Positions 8,155-15,885 of a stretch of DNA of 64,000 nucleotides are shown one piece after another (within the stretch, counting starts at the first letter, position 1; every line of letters begins with the position of its first letter). Where the stretch lies: contig NZ_SJKB01000005.1 of the NCBI RefSeq assembly GCF_004331465.1, positions 1-64,000 of the forward strand, in the 5' to 3' direction. The translations under genes were made by a program, and so were the position numbers. The DNA comes from Kribbella pittospori (GTDB taxonomy: Bacteria > Actinomycetota > Actinomycetes > Propionibacteriales > Kribbellaceae). Below the pieces are notes generated by a model, which worked only from the letters and a program-made list of their open reading frames with translations, did no database searches and was not told the origin of the DNA.

Positions 8155-9027
8155 CTAGCAACTGGCGATGATGCCTACCACAAGCCCGACTCCCGCCGCA
8201 GCTCCCAAGAAGCTTGCCGCGAAGATGCCGGCGGCGGCAGATGCGACCTCGGCCGCTTCGTCCAATCCGACAAGCAGCGCCGAACTAAAGCCGTACCATC
8301 CGATGTTGGACCAGTCACATCCCTTCCCTGTCGGGTGGACGTTGTTGGGTGGGTTGCCCTCGACGTAGCTATAGCGGCTCGCGGCATCGGGTTGCAGAAC
8401 CTGACTGAAGGCATCCTGAGCGCTCCAGTTCGATGTCGTCGTGTCGTGCCAGCGAAGGCCGTGCTTCAGCCAACCTGTCTGCTCATTTAGCAACCCTTGG
8501 GTGTCGCGCAAGGGGGTTGAGGGTTGCCGACGCGCCGGTCGCAACGAGCTGCGTCCCGGCGGGGTCGTAGGTTAGGTCGCGGTCACAGCACCATTCGAGC
8601 CGACCAGACCAGACCCATGGGGGTGCCTTAGTTGTTGAGAGTGTAGTAGTCGACGGCGGTGCCGGTGTTGAGTGCGATGGGTGCGCCGGTGGGGTCGGTG
8701 TCGAGGTAAGTGGTTTGGCCGTTCTTGGTGAACGATTCGAGTGTGGGTACGCCGTCATGGTGCGGCCGTAGACGTAGGTGGTGCTTGAGCTGCCGGGGTG
8801 GCGGCGACGAGTTCGTTTTGGTCGCCGCCACCCCAGGTGTCGTTGGTGGTAGAGCCGCTCTTGGTCCGGGTGGTGGTCTGGCCGGCGGCGTTGTATGTGA
8901 AGGTGCCCTGGTTCGGGTCGGTCGTGCGGTTGCCGGCGCCATCGAAGGCGTAGCCGGTGTTCGAGATCTGGTTGCCGGAGTTGTAGGACAGGGTCTGGAC
9001 GGTCGCTCCGTCGACCTTGGCGGTGAA
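8155..9027 (-). pseudogene. Rhs/YD-repeat protein, frameshifted C-terminal remnant
   Basis: Three frames in order give Rhs-type sequence. First, from 9027: TVQTLSYNSGNQISNTGYAF then DGAGNRTTDPNQGTFTYNAA, classic YD repeats. Next, in another frame, ESFTKNGQTTYLDTDPTGAP to YYTLNN with a stop near 8628. Last, from about 8510, LLNEQTGWLKHGLRWHD, SQVLQPDAASRYSYVEGNPP and NNVHPTG, the Rhs core-associated region, followed by a C-terminal tip with a hydrophobic run (AAAGIFAASFLGAAAGVGLV). The 5' part is absent and the junction abuts a set of short repeats. Clearly broken. Confidence 0.75.
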
Positions 9028-9029
9028 CC

Positions 9030-9104
9030 GTCACCGATGTCCTGACACATCAACTGTCACCAATGTCCTGATGCAGAGCTGTCACCGATGTCCTGAGACA
9101 TCAC
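9030..9104. repeat. Three tandem copies of an approximately 25-bp unit, IS-end-like
   Basis: GTCACCGATGTCCTGA recurs at 9030, 9056 (one base changed) and 9081, with spacer bases giving periods of 26 and 25. Repeats of this type, read as TCAGGACATCGGTGAC, occur at the ends of IS481-like elements in actinobacteria (from memory). The repeats begin exactly where the Rhs coding stops. Confidence 0.6.
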
Positions 9105-9133
9105 AACCAAGCATGGGTCAACGGTAAACACCG

Positions 9134-9153
9134 ATTCGAACAGAGATTCGAAT
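9134..9153. promoter_or_regulatory. SOS-box-like palindrome
   Basis: ATTCGAA-CAGAGA-TTCGAAT is a perfect seven-base inverted repeat. Its core TCGAAC-N4-ATTCGA differs in one base from the actinobacterial LexA consensus TCGAAC-N4-GTTCGA. No intact gene follows at promoter distance, so it may be left from a lost SOS-controlled gene. Confidence 0.35.
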
Positions 9154-9708
9154 GTGTGGCATTCTGGCGGAATGGTGGGACGGCTCAATGTGCGGCAGGG
9201 GTCCGGTGACGAGGACCGGTAGTTTGGGGTAACTCGGCCAATCGGAGGCGTGGAGCGGGCCTGTCTGAGGAGACCGCGTGCCGGTTGGTCGCTGACCTCG
9301 AGTTGCAGTACGACGTGTACGGGCCGCGGTCACCGCATCATGTACGCCGGGCCTCTCCGTCGGTGCCAGTAGAGAAGGCGTGGGTGGATCGTCGGTGGGG
9401 CTTCCCGGCCGTACCCATAAGCAGTGGGCGTTACGGTGCCGGCCAAGCATCGCACCTAGTTGCAGTAGCTGAGATCTTGTGGTCTATGCCGGTAAATCTT
9501 ATCGTCGGTTTGTGCGTATGTCTCGTCACATAAGGTGATGACGCTAGGCCGACTAGAGAGCCGACCGCCCATCCGCGCAGGGCGCGCACTGGGGAGCAAC
9601 ATGTATTGAATGGCAGCCACAGGCCTGGTTTTGGCAGCGATCGCGGTGGCCACGCCCATTGGACTGGGGCACTCGGATCATGCGAAGCGGCGGAGAAAGA
9701 TGACCGCG
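9154..9708. other. About 550 bp without a supportable gene
   Basis: Frames on both strands are short and show no domains. The base composition is less GC-rich in places (around 9470-9535) than the rest of the window. I see no RNA gene. Confidence 0.5.
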
Positions 9709-9933
9709 TCAGCCGCCGGGTTTCGAGGATCGCAGCGCCCAGATGACATACCCCGTTGCCGCACCGAGGAGTCCGCAGATCAGGCCGCCGACGGGTGCCA
9801 TGACAACCGCGGCGTCTGCAGACTCCGTCTCGAGCCCGGCGTCCGCCCAAGCGATCGCGCCGACGATGCCGATCAAAACTCCGACGAGCATGCCCATCAG
9901 AACCGTGACCCACGGTGAACCGCTCGATGACAT
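9709..9933 (-). CDS. Small hypothetical membrane protein
   Basis: The 74-residue frame has two hydrophobic helices, VTVLMGMLVGVLIGIVGAIA and APVGGLICGLLGAATGYVIW, separated by an acidic loop (ADAGLETESADA) and ending in a short basic tail (ALRSSKPGG). The helical pattern and positive-inside tail make it plausible as a real protein. No ribosome-binding site is obvious and I do not recognise a family. Confidence 0.5.
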   Translation of the reverse strand: MSSSGSPWVTVLMGMLVGVLIGIVGAIAWADAGLETESADAAVVMAPVGGLICGLLGAATGYVIWALRSSKPGG

Positions 9934-10594
9934 TTGTCGATCGTAGACCCAGTGGATCAGTCGGCGCGAGAATGGTGATGGCCATTGAAGTTAATCGTCG
10001 GTGTGAGTGCAGCGCAGCTGCGGCTGCAGAATCGGCGTCGGCGTGCGGAGCTGTGGTGGGCAGAACACGGCGCCGCAGTCGGGGTTTGGCAGGTCACATC
10101 GGTGCCGGGCCGGCGCGGGCGGCATGCCGCCCGCTCAGCAGCGAGGCGGGCCGCTCCGGAGCAGTTCGGCGGCGCCGGGGTCGATGACGGCGGCGTCGAG
10201 TGTCTCAATCAGCCGCTGTTCGACGTTCGGAGTGACTGTGCGGCCGCGGCCGCGGACTTGCGTCCGGGCGATGGTGACGAGTTTGCGGCCTGCTCGGTGG
10301 TCATCGCTGGGGCGGCCGAGGCGAGTGCTGCGGGCGGCGTCGAGGGGAGCGATGAGTGGCGTCGCGAAGTGCTGGGTAATGGGCGTCGATACGCCGTTGA
10401 GTTGGTATGGAGGAGAGCCGGGCGGGTGACCTTGGCGGGGTGCGAATGGTGGTCGCGAGCTGTGTGTGCGGGTGCCGAGCGGGCATCCGTCGCTCTATCC
10501 ACAGGCCGCTCGTGTGCTTCGGCGGATTGTTGTAGGACTGGCGGAGAAGAAGCGCGAGGCAGCGGGCGCTTCCCCGGGCGGAGGAGAAGGCATC
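9934..10594. other. About 660 bp upstream of the recombinase, one startless coding-like frame
   Basis: The minus strand at 10135-10430 has a frame with strong third-position GC: RLGRPSDDHRAGRKLVTIAR and TPNVEQRLIETLDAAVIDPG, ending at a TGA at 10135. It has no start codon in the frame, so it is either a 5'-truncated remnant or a chance shadow. No other gene is supportable here. Confidence 0.4.
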
Positions 10595-12370
10595 TTGAGC
10601 GGTGACACCGTGGACGAGTGGGCGACTCTTGACGAGCTGTTGGGGACGGAGGCGCTGGCCGCCGCGTCGGCTACTGGTGACGGGATCGGACCGTTGGCCT
10701 TCTATGGCCGGTGCTCGACGGAGGACAACCAGGACCCGGCGACGTCGAAGGTTTGGCAGATGGGGGAAGCGACTCGATTCGTTGAGCCGCTGGGCGGCGA
10801 GATCGTGGACAAGTTCTTCGACATTGGGCAGTCGCGGTCGTTGCCTTGGGAGCGGCGGGAGGAGGCCAATCGGATTCTGCAGGCGTTGAAGGATCCGGGC
10901 CGGGGTTGGGGCGGCTTGGTGGTGGGGGAGGCGACTCGTTGCTGGTTCAGTAATCAGTTCAGTCTGACGTGGCCGAAGTTTGATCGGTATGGCGTGTCCC
11001 TGTGGATACCGAGTCTGGGTGGTCGGTTCGATCCGGAGAACACGGTGCATGACATGGCGATGACGATCACGGGTGGGTTGTCGAAGTCGGAGCGGCAGCA
11101 TGTGCAGCGGCGGGTGCGGGCGGCGATGGCTGCACAGGTGCTGATCGATGGGCGGTTCCAAGGTGGTCGGGCGCCGTACGGGTATGTAGTGGTAGATGGC
11201 GGGCCGCATCCGCATCCACGCAAGGCTCAGGAAGGCCAGCGGTTACGGGTACTGGCGATCGATGAGCCGGCGGCGGAGGTGGTGCGGCGGATCTTCGCTC
11301 TCTACCTGGAGGGCTGGGGGAGAAAGGCGATTGTTGAGCAGCTCAACCGGGAAGGTGTGCCGTGTCCTTCGGCGCATTCGCCGCAGCAGAATCGGCATCG
11401 GACGATGGACGGTTGGCAGCACTCGACGGTTGTGGCCATTCTCAACAATCCGCGGTACACGGGGTTCGCCGTCTACGGGCGCTGGCAGAAGGTCGAGGAG
11501 CTACTTGATCCGGATGATGTTGCCGCCGGCTACGTGGTGAGGTTTCGGAGATCGCCACACGCGAAGATCGTGCGATCGCGAGAGCTGGCACACCCGGCGA
11601 TCATCTCGGTGCAGACCTTCACTGCGGCTCAGCTGCGGCAGCGGAAGCGGAAGTCCGATGGGATCCAGAAGTGGTCCGCGGTCGAGCGGCGCCGAACGTC
11701 GCCGAAGCGTGTATACGCGCTGCGTGGCTTGGTCAGGTGCGGACTGTGTGCTCGCAAGATGGAAGGGGCGGCACGGCGGCAAGAAGTGGTCTACTACCGG
11801 TGCAATGCGCGGACGCTGGTTCCGGGGTCTGCGAGTGCGATTGCGCATCCTCGGCAGATCTACTTGCGGGAGGACGTCGTGACGCCGGCCATCAATCGGT
11901 GGATCGGGTCGCTGTTCGACGCCGTGCACCGTGCGGAGACGATCGAGGCTCTGCTGGCCGAGGATGACGGCGAGGATCATCGGAGCGGACATGTCGAGGA
12001 CCTTCGTGGGCGTGTCCGTGCGGCGAAGATCACCATGGACAGGGTCCGGAAGGCCCTCGATGCCGGCTGGGATCCGGTGGAGCTGCGGGAGCAGTACAAC
12101 GCGGCCGCGGCGGAGAAGCGGGTGGCCGAGAAGGCGCTGGCTTCGTTGCCGACTCAGGTGACGATCACCAGGTCCCAACTTGAGACCTGGATCGATGAGT
12201 TGGGCGACATCGGGGCGGCCTTGAACGCGTCTAGCCCGGAGGAACTGAACCAGCTTTACGGCTCACTGCGACTGTCGCTCACGTACTACCACGCAGACCA
12301 AACGGTTGACGTGGAGGTCGACCCGCTGGGTGACCGTGTGGATAAGGTCTGTGTCCGAGGGGGGACTTGA
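10595..12370 (+). CDS. Large serine recombinase (site-specific integrase)
   Basis: From TTG 10595 (GAGGAGAAGG lies 5 bases upstream) the protein has 591 residues. The resolvase domain comes first: FYGRCSTEDNQDPATS holds the nucleophilic Ser (about residue 39), followed by LGGEIVDKFFDIGQSRSLPW and a GLSKSERQHVQRRVRAAMAA helix. The recombinase domain follows (GGRAPYGYVVVDGG, IFALYLEGWGRKAIVEQLNR, STVVAILNNPRYTGFAVYGR), then a zinc-ribbon (LRGLVRCGLCARKMEGAARR, YYRCNA) and a coiled-coil C-terminus. Its last codons, VCVRGGT and stop, lie inside the tRNA-Leu gene. A GTG at 10466 in frame is an alternative, less likely start. Confidence 0.88.
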   Translation: MSGDTVDEWATLDELLGTEALAAASATGDGIGPLAFYGRCSTEDNQDPATSKVWQMGEATRFVEPLGGEIVDKFFDIGQSRSLPWERREEANRILQALKDPGRGWGGLVVGEATRCWFSNQFSLTWPKFDRYGVSLWIPSLGGRFDPENTVHDMAMTITGGLSKSERQHVQRRVRAAMAAQVLIDGRFQGGRAPYGYVVVDGGPHPHPRKAQEGQRLRVLAIDEPAAEVVRRIFALYLEGWGRKAIVEQLNREGVPCPSAHSPQQNRHRTMDGWQHSTVVAILNNPRYTGFAVYGRWQKVEELLDPDDVAAGYVVRFRRSPHAKIVRSRELAHPAIISVQTFTAAQLRQRKRKSDGIQKWSAVERRRTSPKRVYALRGLVRCGLCARKMEGAARRQEVVYYRCNARTLVPGSASAIAHPRQIYLREDVVTPAINRWIGSLFDAVHRAETIEALLAEDDGEDHRSGHVEDLRGRVRAAKITMDRVRKALDAGWDPVELREQYNAAAAEKRVAEKALASLPTQVTITRSQLETWIDELGDIGAALNASSPEELNQLYGSLRLSLTYYHADQTVDVEVDPLGDRVDKVCVRGGT

Positions 12371-12437
12371 ACCCCCACGCCCTGTGAAGGGCACTAGCAC
12401 CTCAAGCTAGCGCGTCTGCCTATTCCGCCACCCGGAC
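12352..12437 (-). tRNA. tRNA-Leu (anticodon GAG)
   Basis: Minus strand: acceptor GTCCGGG pairs with CTCGGAC (one G-T), discriminator A at 12352, CCA not encoded. The anticodon stem CTAGC/GCTAG encloses the loop TTGAGGT, giving anticodon GAG at 12403-12401, which reads CUC/CUU. A long variable arm (GTGCCCTTCACAGGGCGT region) marks it as class II, and the T-arm is GGGGG-TTCAAGT-CCCCC. The 3' 19 bases overlap the end of the serine recombinase gene on the other strand, which makes this the likely integration site. Confidence 0.95.
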
Positions 12438-12587
12438 GAGTGGTCGCACCGGGGTCGGTGCTGACCGGAGAACAGTAGCAAAGACCACGGGTGGAATTCA
12501 CATCGAGGCTGGTGGGGGTGTTGGAGGGGGTGGGGGAAGCGTAGTTTGAAATTCAAGGAGTGGGTGCTGGGTGGGAGGTGTACGGGC

Positions 12588-13397
12588 GTGAGCGGCTGGA
12601 ACGGGATGGTGTTCGAGGGCAAGGAGACGTTGCTCGGGGTGGTGCGGGCGGAGGCCGGGCGGTTCTTCGAGATGGTGGACAGCGACGACGTCTGGGAGGC
12701 CCCGACCGGGGCCGGGCACTGGCAGGTGCGGGACGTGGTGGCGCACATCGCGGACACGACCGAGGCGTACTTCGTCGCGTTCGATGCCGCCCGGGCGCAG
12801 GAGGAGGTGCCGGCGGCGTACGGGCTGCCGGGGATGGCTGAGCGGGTGGACAAGCAGGCGCTGGCGTTGCGGTCCGTGCCGCGGACGGAGTTGGTCGAGC
12901 GGCTGCGCGCGGACTTCGACAAGATGATCGAGATCTTCGACGCGCTCGGACCGGAGGAGTGGGGCGGGTTCAACGTGCCGCACTTCTACATGGGGCCACT
13001 GCCGTCGTTCTTCTTCCCTGCGTTCCAGTTGATGGATTACGGCGTCCACTCCTGGGACATCCGGCAGGGGACCGGCCGGGCGCACGGGCTGTCGGGTGAC
13101 GCGGCCGACCTGCTGGTGCCGTTCATGTTCGTGCTGTGGAAGTACACCACCGGCGCCAAGGATCCGTGCGAGCTCGGCATCCGGATCACCAGCGGCCCGA
13201 ACGCCGGTGACACCCGCGTGAAGGTCGGCCCGGACGGCATGGACTACGAGCCCGGGAACGTCGACGACCTGGCCACCGTGATCGAGTTCGACCCGGGCAG
13301 TTTCGTGTTGACCGCGTTCGGCCGGAGCAACGCCGGTACGATCCGGGGCGATCGTGCGGTCGCCGACCGCTATCTCAACCTGTTCTTCCGGATCTGA
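12588..13397 (+). CDS. Maleylpyruvate isomerase-family mycothiol-dependent enzyme (DinB fold)
   Basis: From GTG 12588 (GGGAGGTG seven bases upstream) the protein has 269 residues. It shows the MDMPI N-terminal four-helix domain, with APTGAGHWQVRDVVAHIADT carrying the conserved W-x-V-x-D-V-x-A-H motif whose His is a metal ligand, and FFPAFQLMDYGVHSWDIRQG supplying the second His and Asp. A C-terminal SCP2-like domain follows (ELGIRITSGPNAGDTRVKV, ATVIEFDPGSFVLTAFGR). Members use mycothiol as cofactor for isomerase or S-transfer reactions; the substrate is unknown. An ATG at 12546 in frame has no ribosome-binding site. Confidence 0.82.
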   Translation: MSGWNGMVFEGKETLLGVVRAEAGRFFEMVDSDDVWEAPTGAGHWQVRDVVAHIADTTEAYFVAFDAARAQEEVPAAYGLPGMAERVDKQALALRSVPRTELVERLRADFDKMIEIFDALGPEEWGGFNVPHFYMGPLPSFFFPAFQLMDYGVHSWDIRQGTGRAHGLSGDAADLLVPFMFVLWKYTTGAKDPCELGIRITSGPNAGDTRVKVGPDGMDYEPGNVDDLATVIEFDPGSFVLTAFGRSNAGTIRGDRAVADRYLNLFFRI

Positions 13398-13408
13398 GGG
13401 GGACCCGT

Positions 13409-13897
13409 ATGACCGATATCGACCTGCCCGCGATCGAGGCCGAGCGCGACCGGATCAGGACGACGTACCTGAAGGAGGGCAGGGAGAGTTCGGCCCGCGG
13501 GTTGCACCACGTGGCCCTTCTCTGCGCCGACGTCGAGCGCACCATCCGGTTCTACCAGGGCGTGCTGGAGTTCCCGCTCACGGAGATCGTCGGGAACCGC
13601 GACTACGAGGGTTCGAACCACTTCTTCTTCGACATCGGGCACGGGAACCTGCTCGCGTTCTTCGACTTCCCCGGCCTCGACCTCGGCCCGTACGCCGAAG
13701 TCCTCGGCGGACTGCACCACCTGGCGATCTCGGTCGAGCCGGGCAAATGGGATCGGCTCAAGCACAACCTGGACGCGGCCGGGGTGGAGTACCTCGAGGA
13801 GAGCGGTACGTCGATCTACTTCCGCGACCCCGACGGCGCCCGGATCGAGCTGATCGCGGACCCGCTGGGGGAGATGTACGGCCTCAAAGTGCTCTGA
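13409..13897 (+). CDS. VOC-superfamily protein
   Basis: The protein has 162 residues with one complete VOC domain. LHHVALLCADVERTIRFYQG opens the first beta-alpha-beta module, and LGGLHHLAISVEPGKWDRLK plus YFRDPDGARIELIADPLG form the second; the His, His and Glu positions of the metal site are present. It starts 11 bases after the DinB-fold gene and ends 26 bases before the M20 peptidase, with GAGGGGG ahead of the ATG, so the three form a likely operon. Relatives include lactoylglutathione lyases and dioxygenases; exact reaction unknown. Confidence 0.82.
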   Translation: MTDIDLPAIEAERDRIRTTYLKEGRESSARGLHHVALLCADVERTIRFYQGVLEFPLTEIVGNRDYEGSNHFFFDIGHGNLLAFFDFPGLDLGPYAEVLGGLHHLAISVEPGKWDRLKHNLDAAGVEYLEESGTSIYFRDPDGARIELIADPLGEMYGLKVL

Positions 13898-13923
13898 CCG
13901 GAGGCGTGGGAGAGGATGGGCCC

Positions 13924-15255
13924 ATGACTTCTCCGACCCCCAGCGACCGTCCGTCGTACACCCCTGACGCCGAGGTGGTGGAGCTCTGCAGTGAGCTGAT
14001 CCGCATCGACACCACGAACTACGGCAACGGCAAGAGCAACGGTGAGCGGGTCGCGGCCGAGTACGTCGCGGCCAAGCTGGACGAGGTCGGGATCGAGTCC
14101 ACGATCTACGAGGCGGAGCCGGGCCGGGCCACGCTGGTGGCGCACTGGGAGGGTGAGGACCAGTCGGCCGATCCGCTGCTCGTGCACGGCCACCTGGACG
14201 TCGTACCGGCCGATCCGAAGGACTGGAAGGTCGACCCGTTCTCCGGTGAGATCTTCGACGGCTGCGTCTGGGGCCGCGGCGCGGTCGACATGAAGGACTT
14301 CGACGCGATGGTGCTGTCGGTGGTCCGGGCCCGGCAGCGGGCCGGCGTGAAGCCGCGGCGTCCGGTCCGCCTGGTCTTCACCGCCGACGAGGAGGCCGGC
14401 GGTGTGTACGGCGCGCAGTGGCTGATCAACAACCACCCGGACACGATCGCGGACTGCACCGAGGCCATCGGCGAGGTCGGCGGCTTCTCGGTCACGGTGA
14501 AGGACGACCTGCGGCTGTACTTGATCGAGACCGCCGAGAAGGGCATGAACTGGATGCGGCTCAAGGCCCGCGGTACGGCCGGTCACGGGTCGATGGTGAA
14601 CAACGACAACGCGGTGACCAACCTGGTCGAGGCCGTCACCCGGATCGGCAACCACGAGTGGCCGCTGCGGGTGACGCCGACCGTGCGGGAGTTCCTGAAG
14701 ACGCTCGAGGACGTGCTCGGGATCGAGCTCGACCCCGACGACATGACCTCGACGCTGGCCAAGCTCGGCACGTTCAGCCGGATGTTCGGCGCGACCATCC
14801 GCAACACCACGAACCCGACCATGCTCAGCGCCGGCTACAAGGTGAACGTGATCCCGGGCGACGCCGAGGCGCACATCGACGGGCGCTTCCTGCCGGGCTA
14901 CGAGGACGAGTTCTACGCGACGCTCGACGAGCTGATCGGCGACAAGGTGCAGCGCGAGACCGTGGTCACGGACATCGCCCTGGAGACCGAGTTCAGCGGC
15001 GGCCTGGTCGAGGCGATGAAGGCGTGCATCACGGCCGAGGACCCACAGAGCCGGTTCGCACCGCTGCTGATGTCGGGCGGCACCGACGCGAAGTCGTGGA
15101 GCCGGCTCGGGGTGCGTTGCTTCGGGTTCGTGCCGCTGCAGCTGCCGCCGGAACTGGACTTCATGGGCATGTTCCACGGCATCGACGAGCGGGTCCCGAC
15201 CTCGTCTCTAGAGTTCGGCTCTAGAGTCCTCGACCGCTTTCTCGACGAGGCCTGA
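13924..15255 (+). CDS. M20-family metallopeptidase / deacylase
   Basis: The protein has 443 residues. Catalytic-site motifs of the M20 (ArgE/DapE/CPG2) family are all present: LLVHGHLDVVPAD (zinc His and catalytic Asp), WGRGAVDMKDFDAMVL (bridging Asp), FTADEEAGGVYGAQWL (general-base Glu and zinc Glu), and a lid/dimerisation domain with GTAGHGSMVN. SGGTDAKSWSR and FHGIDERVPT supply the final zinc His and substrate residues. It hydrolyses an N-acyl or peptide bond; actinobacterial relatives are annotated M20/M25/M40 hydrolases. Its 3' end overlaps the convergent lysoplasmalogenase gene by 48 bases. Confidence 0.9.
   Translation: MTSPTPSDRPSYTPDAEVVELCSELIRIDTTNYGNGKSNGERVAAEYVAAKLDEVGIESTIYEAEPGRATLVAHWEGEDQSADPLLVHGHLDVVPADPKDWKVDPFSGEIFDGCVWGRGAVDMKDFDAMVLSVVRARQRAGVKPRRPVRLVFTADEEAGGVYGAQWLINNHPDTIADCTEAIGEVGGFSVTVKDDLRLYLIETAEKGMNWMRLKARGTAGHGSMVNNDNAVTNLVEAVTRIGNHEWPLRVTPTVREFLKTLEDVLGIELDPDDMTSTLAKLGTFSRMFGATIRNTTNPTMLSAGYKVNVIPGDAEAHIDGRFLPGYEDEFYATLDELIGDKVQRETVVTDIALETEFSGGLVEAMKACITAEDPQSRFAPLLMSGGTDAKSWSRLGVRCFGFVPLQLPPELDFMGMFHGIDERVPTSSLEFGSRVLDRFLDEA
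15206..15226. terminator. Hairpin inside the overlapping 3' ends of two convergent genes
   Basis: CTCTAGAG-TTCGG-CTCTAGAG is an eight-base perfect stem. It lies within the last codons of the M20 peptidase and contains the TAG stop of the convergent gene, so it could terminate transcription in both directions. Confidence 0.5.
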
Positions 15256-15843
15256 GGTCAGCAGGTACTGGCCGACGGCGTACGTCGACATGCACAACGC
15301 GCCGCGGCCGGGGAAGTCGCGCCCGGCCAGCCGGAGCGCGATCAGGGCGTCCGAGATCAGGAAGAACGTGCCGCCCAGGCCGCTGCGTGGATTGTGCCAA
15401 CGGGACGCGATGGCGGTTGCTGTGAGCAACAAGGCGTACGCCGCGACCGGGACACGCTGACTGCCCAGACTCGGGGCGAGCACCGCGACGAGAGCGGCCC
15501 AGAGTGCTGCGTACGCCGCAACCACGCGCACGGACCGTTGTCCGGGATTGGCGAGGAAGACAGCCAGGTAGCAGGCATGCGCCGCGGCGAACGCGGCCAT
15601 GCCGGCCAGTTGGAGATCGGTCTCGAGCAGCAGGTCCCCGGCCGCGGACGCGAGCAACGCCGCCTGCAGCAGCGGGGGAGCGTCCTGACTGCGGGACCAC
15701 GACCACAGCAGCGGCATCAGTGACACCTTGCTCGCCTGCTTGAGGAGCTTGACGTCGAGGGCAACGGCCGCCACCTGTACGACCGTCGTACCCCAAAATG
15801 CCGTCAACAGCCGTCGCCCGCCCGCCAACCGCCCCAGGTTCAT
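15208..15843 (-). CDS. Lysoplasmalogenase-like (YhhN/TMEM86) membrane protein
   Basis: From ATG 15843 the protein has 211 residues and about seven or eight hydrophobic helices. YhhN signatures are visible: SLMPLLWSWSRSQDAPPLLQ near the N-terminus, LASAAGDLLLETDLQLAGMA (the conserved Gly-Asp after the second helix), AFAAAHACYLAVFLA, and late FFLISDALIALRLAGRDFPG. The family hydrolyses the vinyl-ether bond of lysoplasmalogens; many bacterial members are untested. An upstream ATG at 15867 is also in frame. Confidence 0.8.
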   Translation of the reverse strand: MNLGRLAGGRRLLTAFWGTTVVQVAAVALDVKLLKQASKVSLMPLLWSWSRSQDAPPLLQAALLASAAGDLLLETDLQLAGMAAFAAAHACYLAVFLANPGQRSVRVVAAYAALWAALVAVLAPSLGSQRVPVAAYALLLTATAIASRWHNPRSGLGGTFFLISDALIALRLAGRDFPGRGALCMSTYAVGQYLLTSGLVEKAVEDSRAEL

Positions 15844-15885
15844 GCCCCCGAGTCTGCCGGACGACAAGCCGCAACTCGCCGTTGT

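Noticed and set aside
9030..9104. Possible short CRISPR array
   Set aside because: Only three units with 9-10-base spacers, no cas genes; the pattern fits IS ends.
9431..9985. 184-residue minus-strand frame
   Set aside because: Arg-rich without domains; it overlaps in another frame the better 74-residue membrane protein.
10466..10594. Upstream start (GTG 10466) for the serine recombinase
   Set aside because: The extra 43 residues lack similarity to recombinases, and TTG 10595 has a strong GAGGAGAAGG ribosome-binding site.
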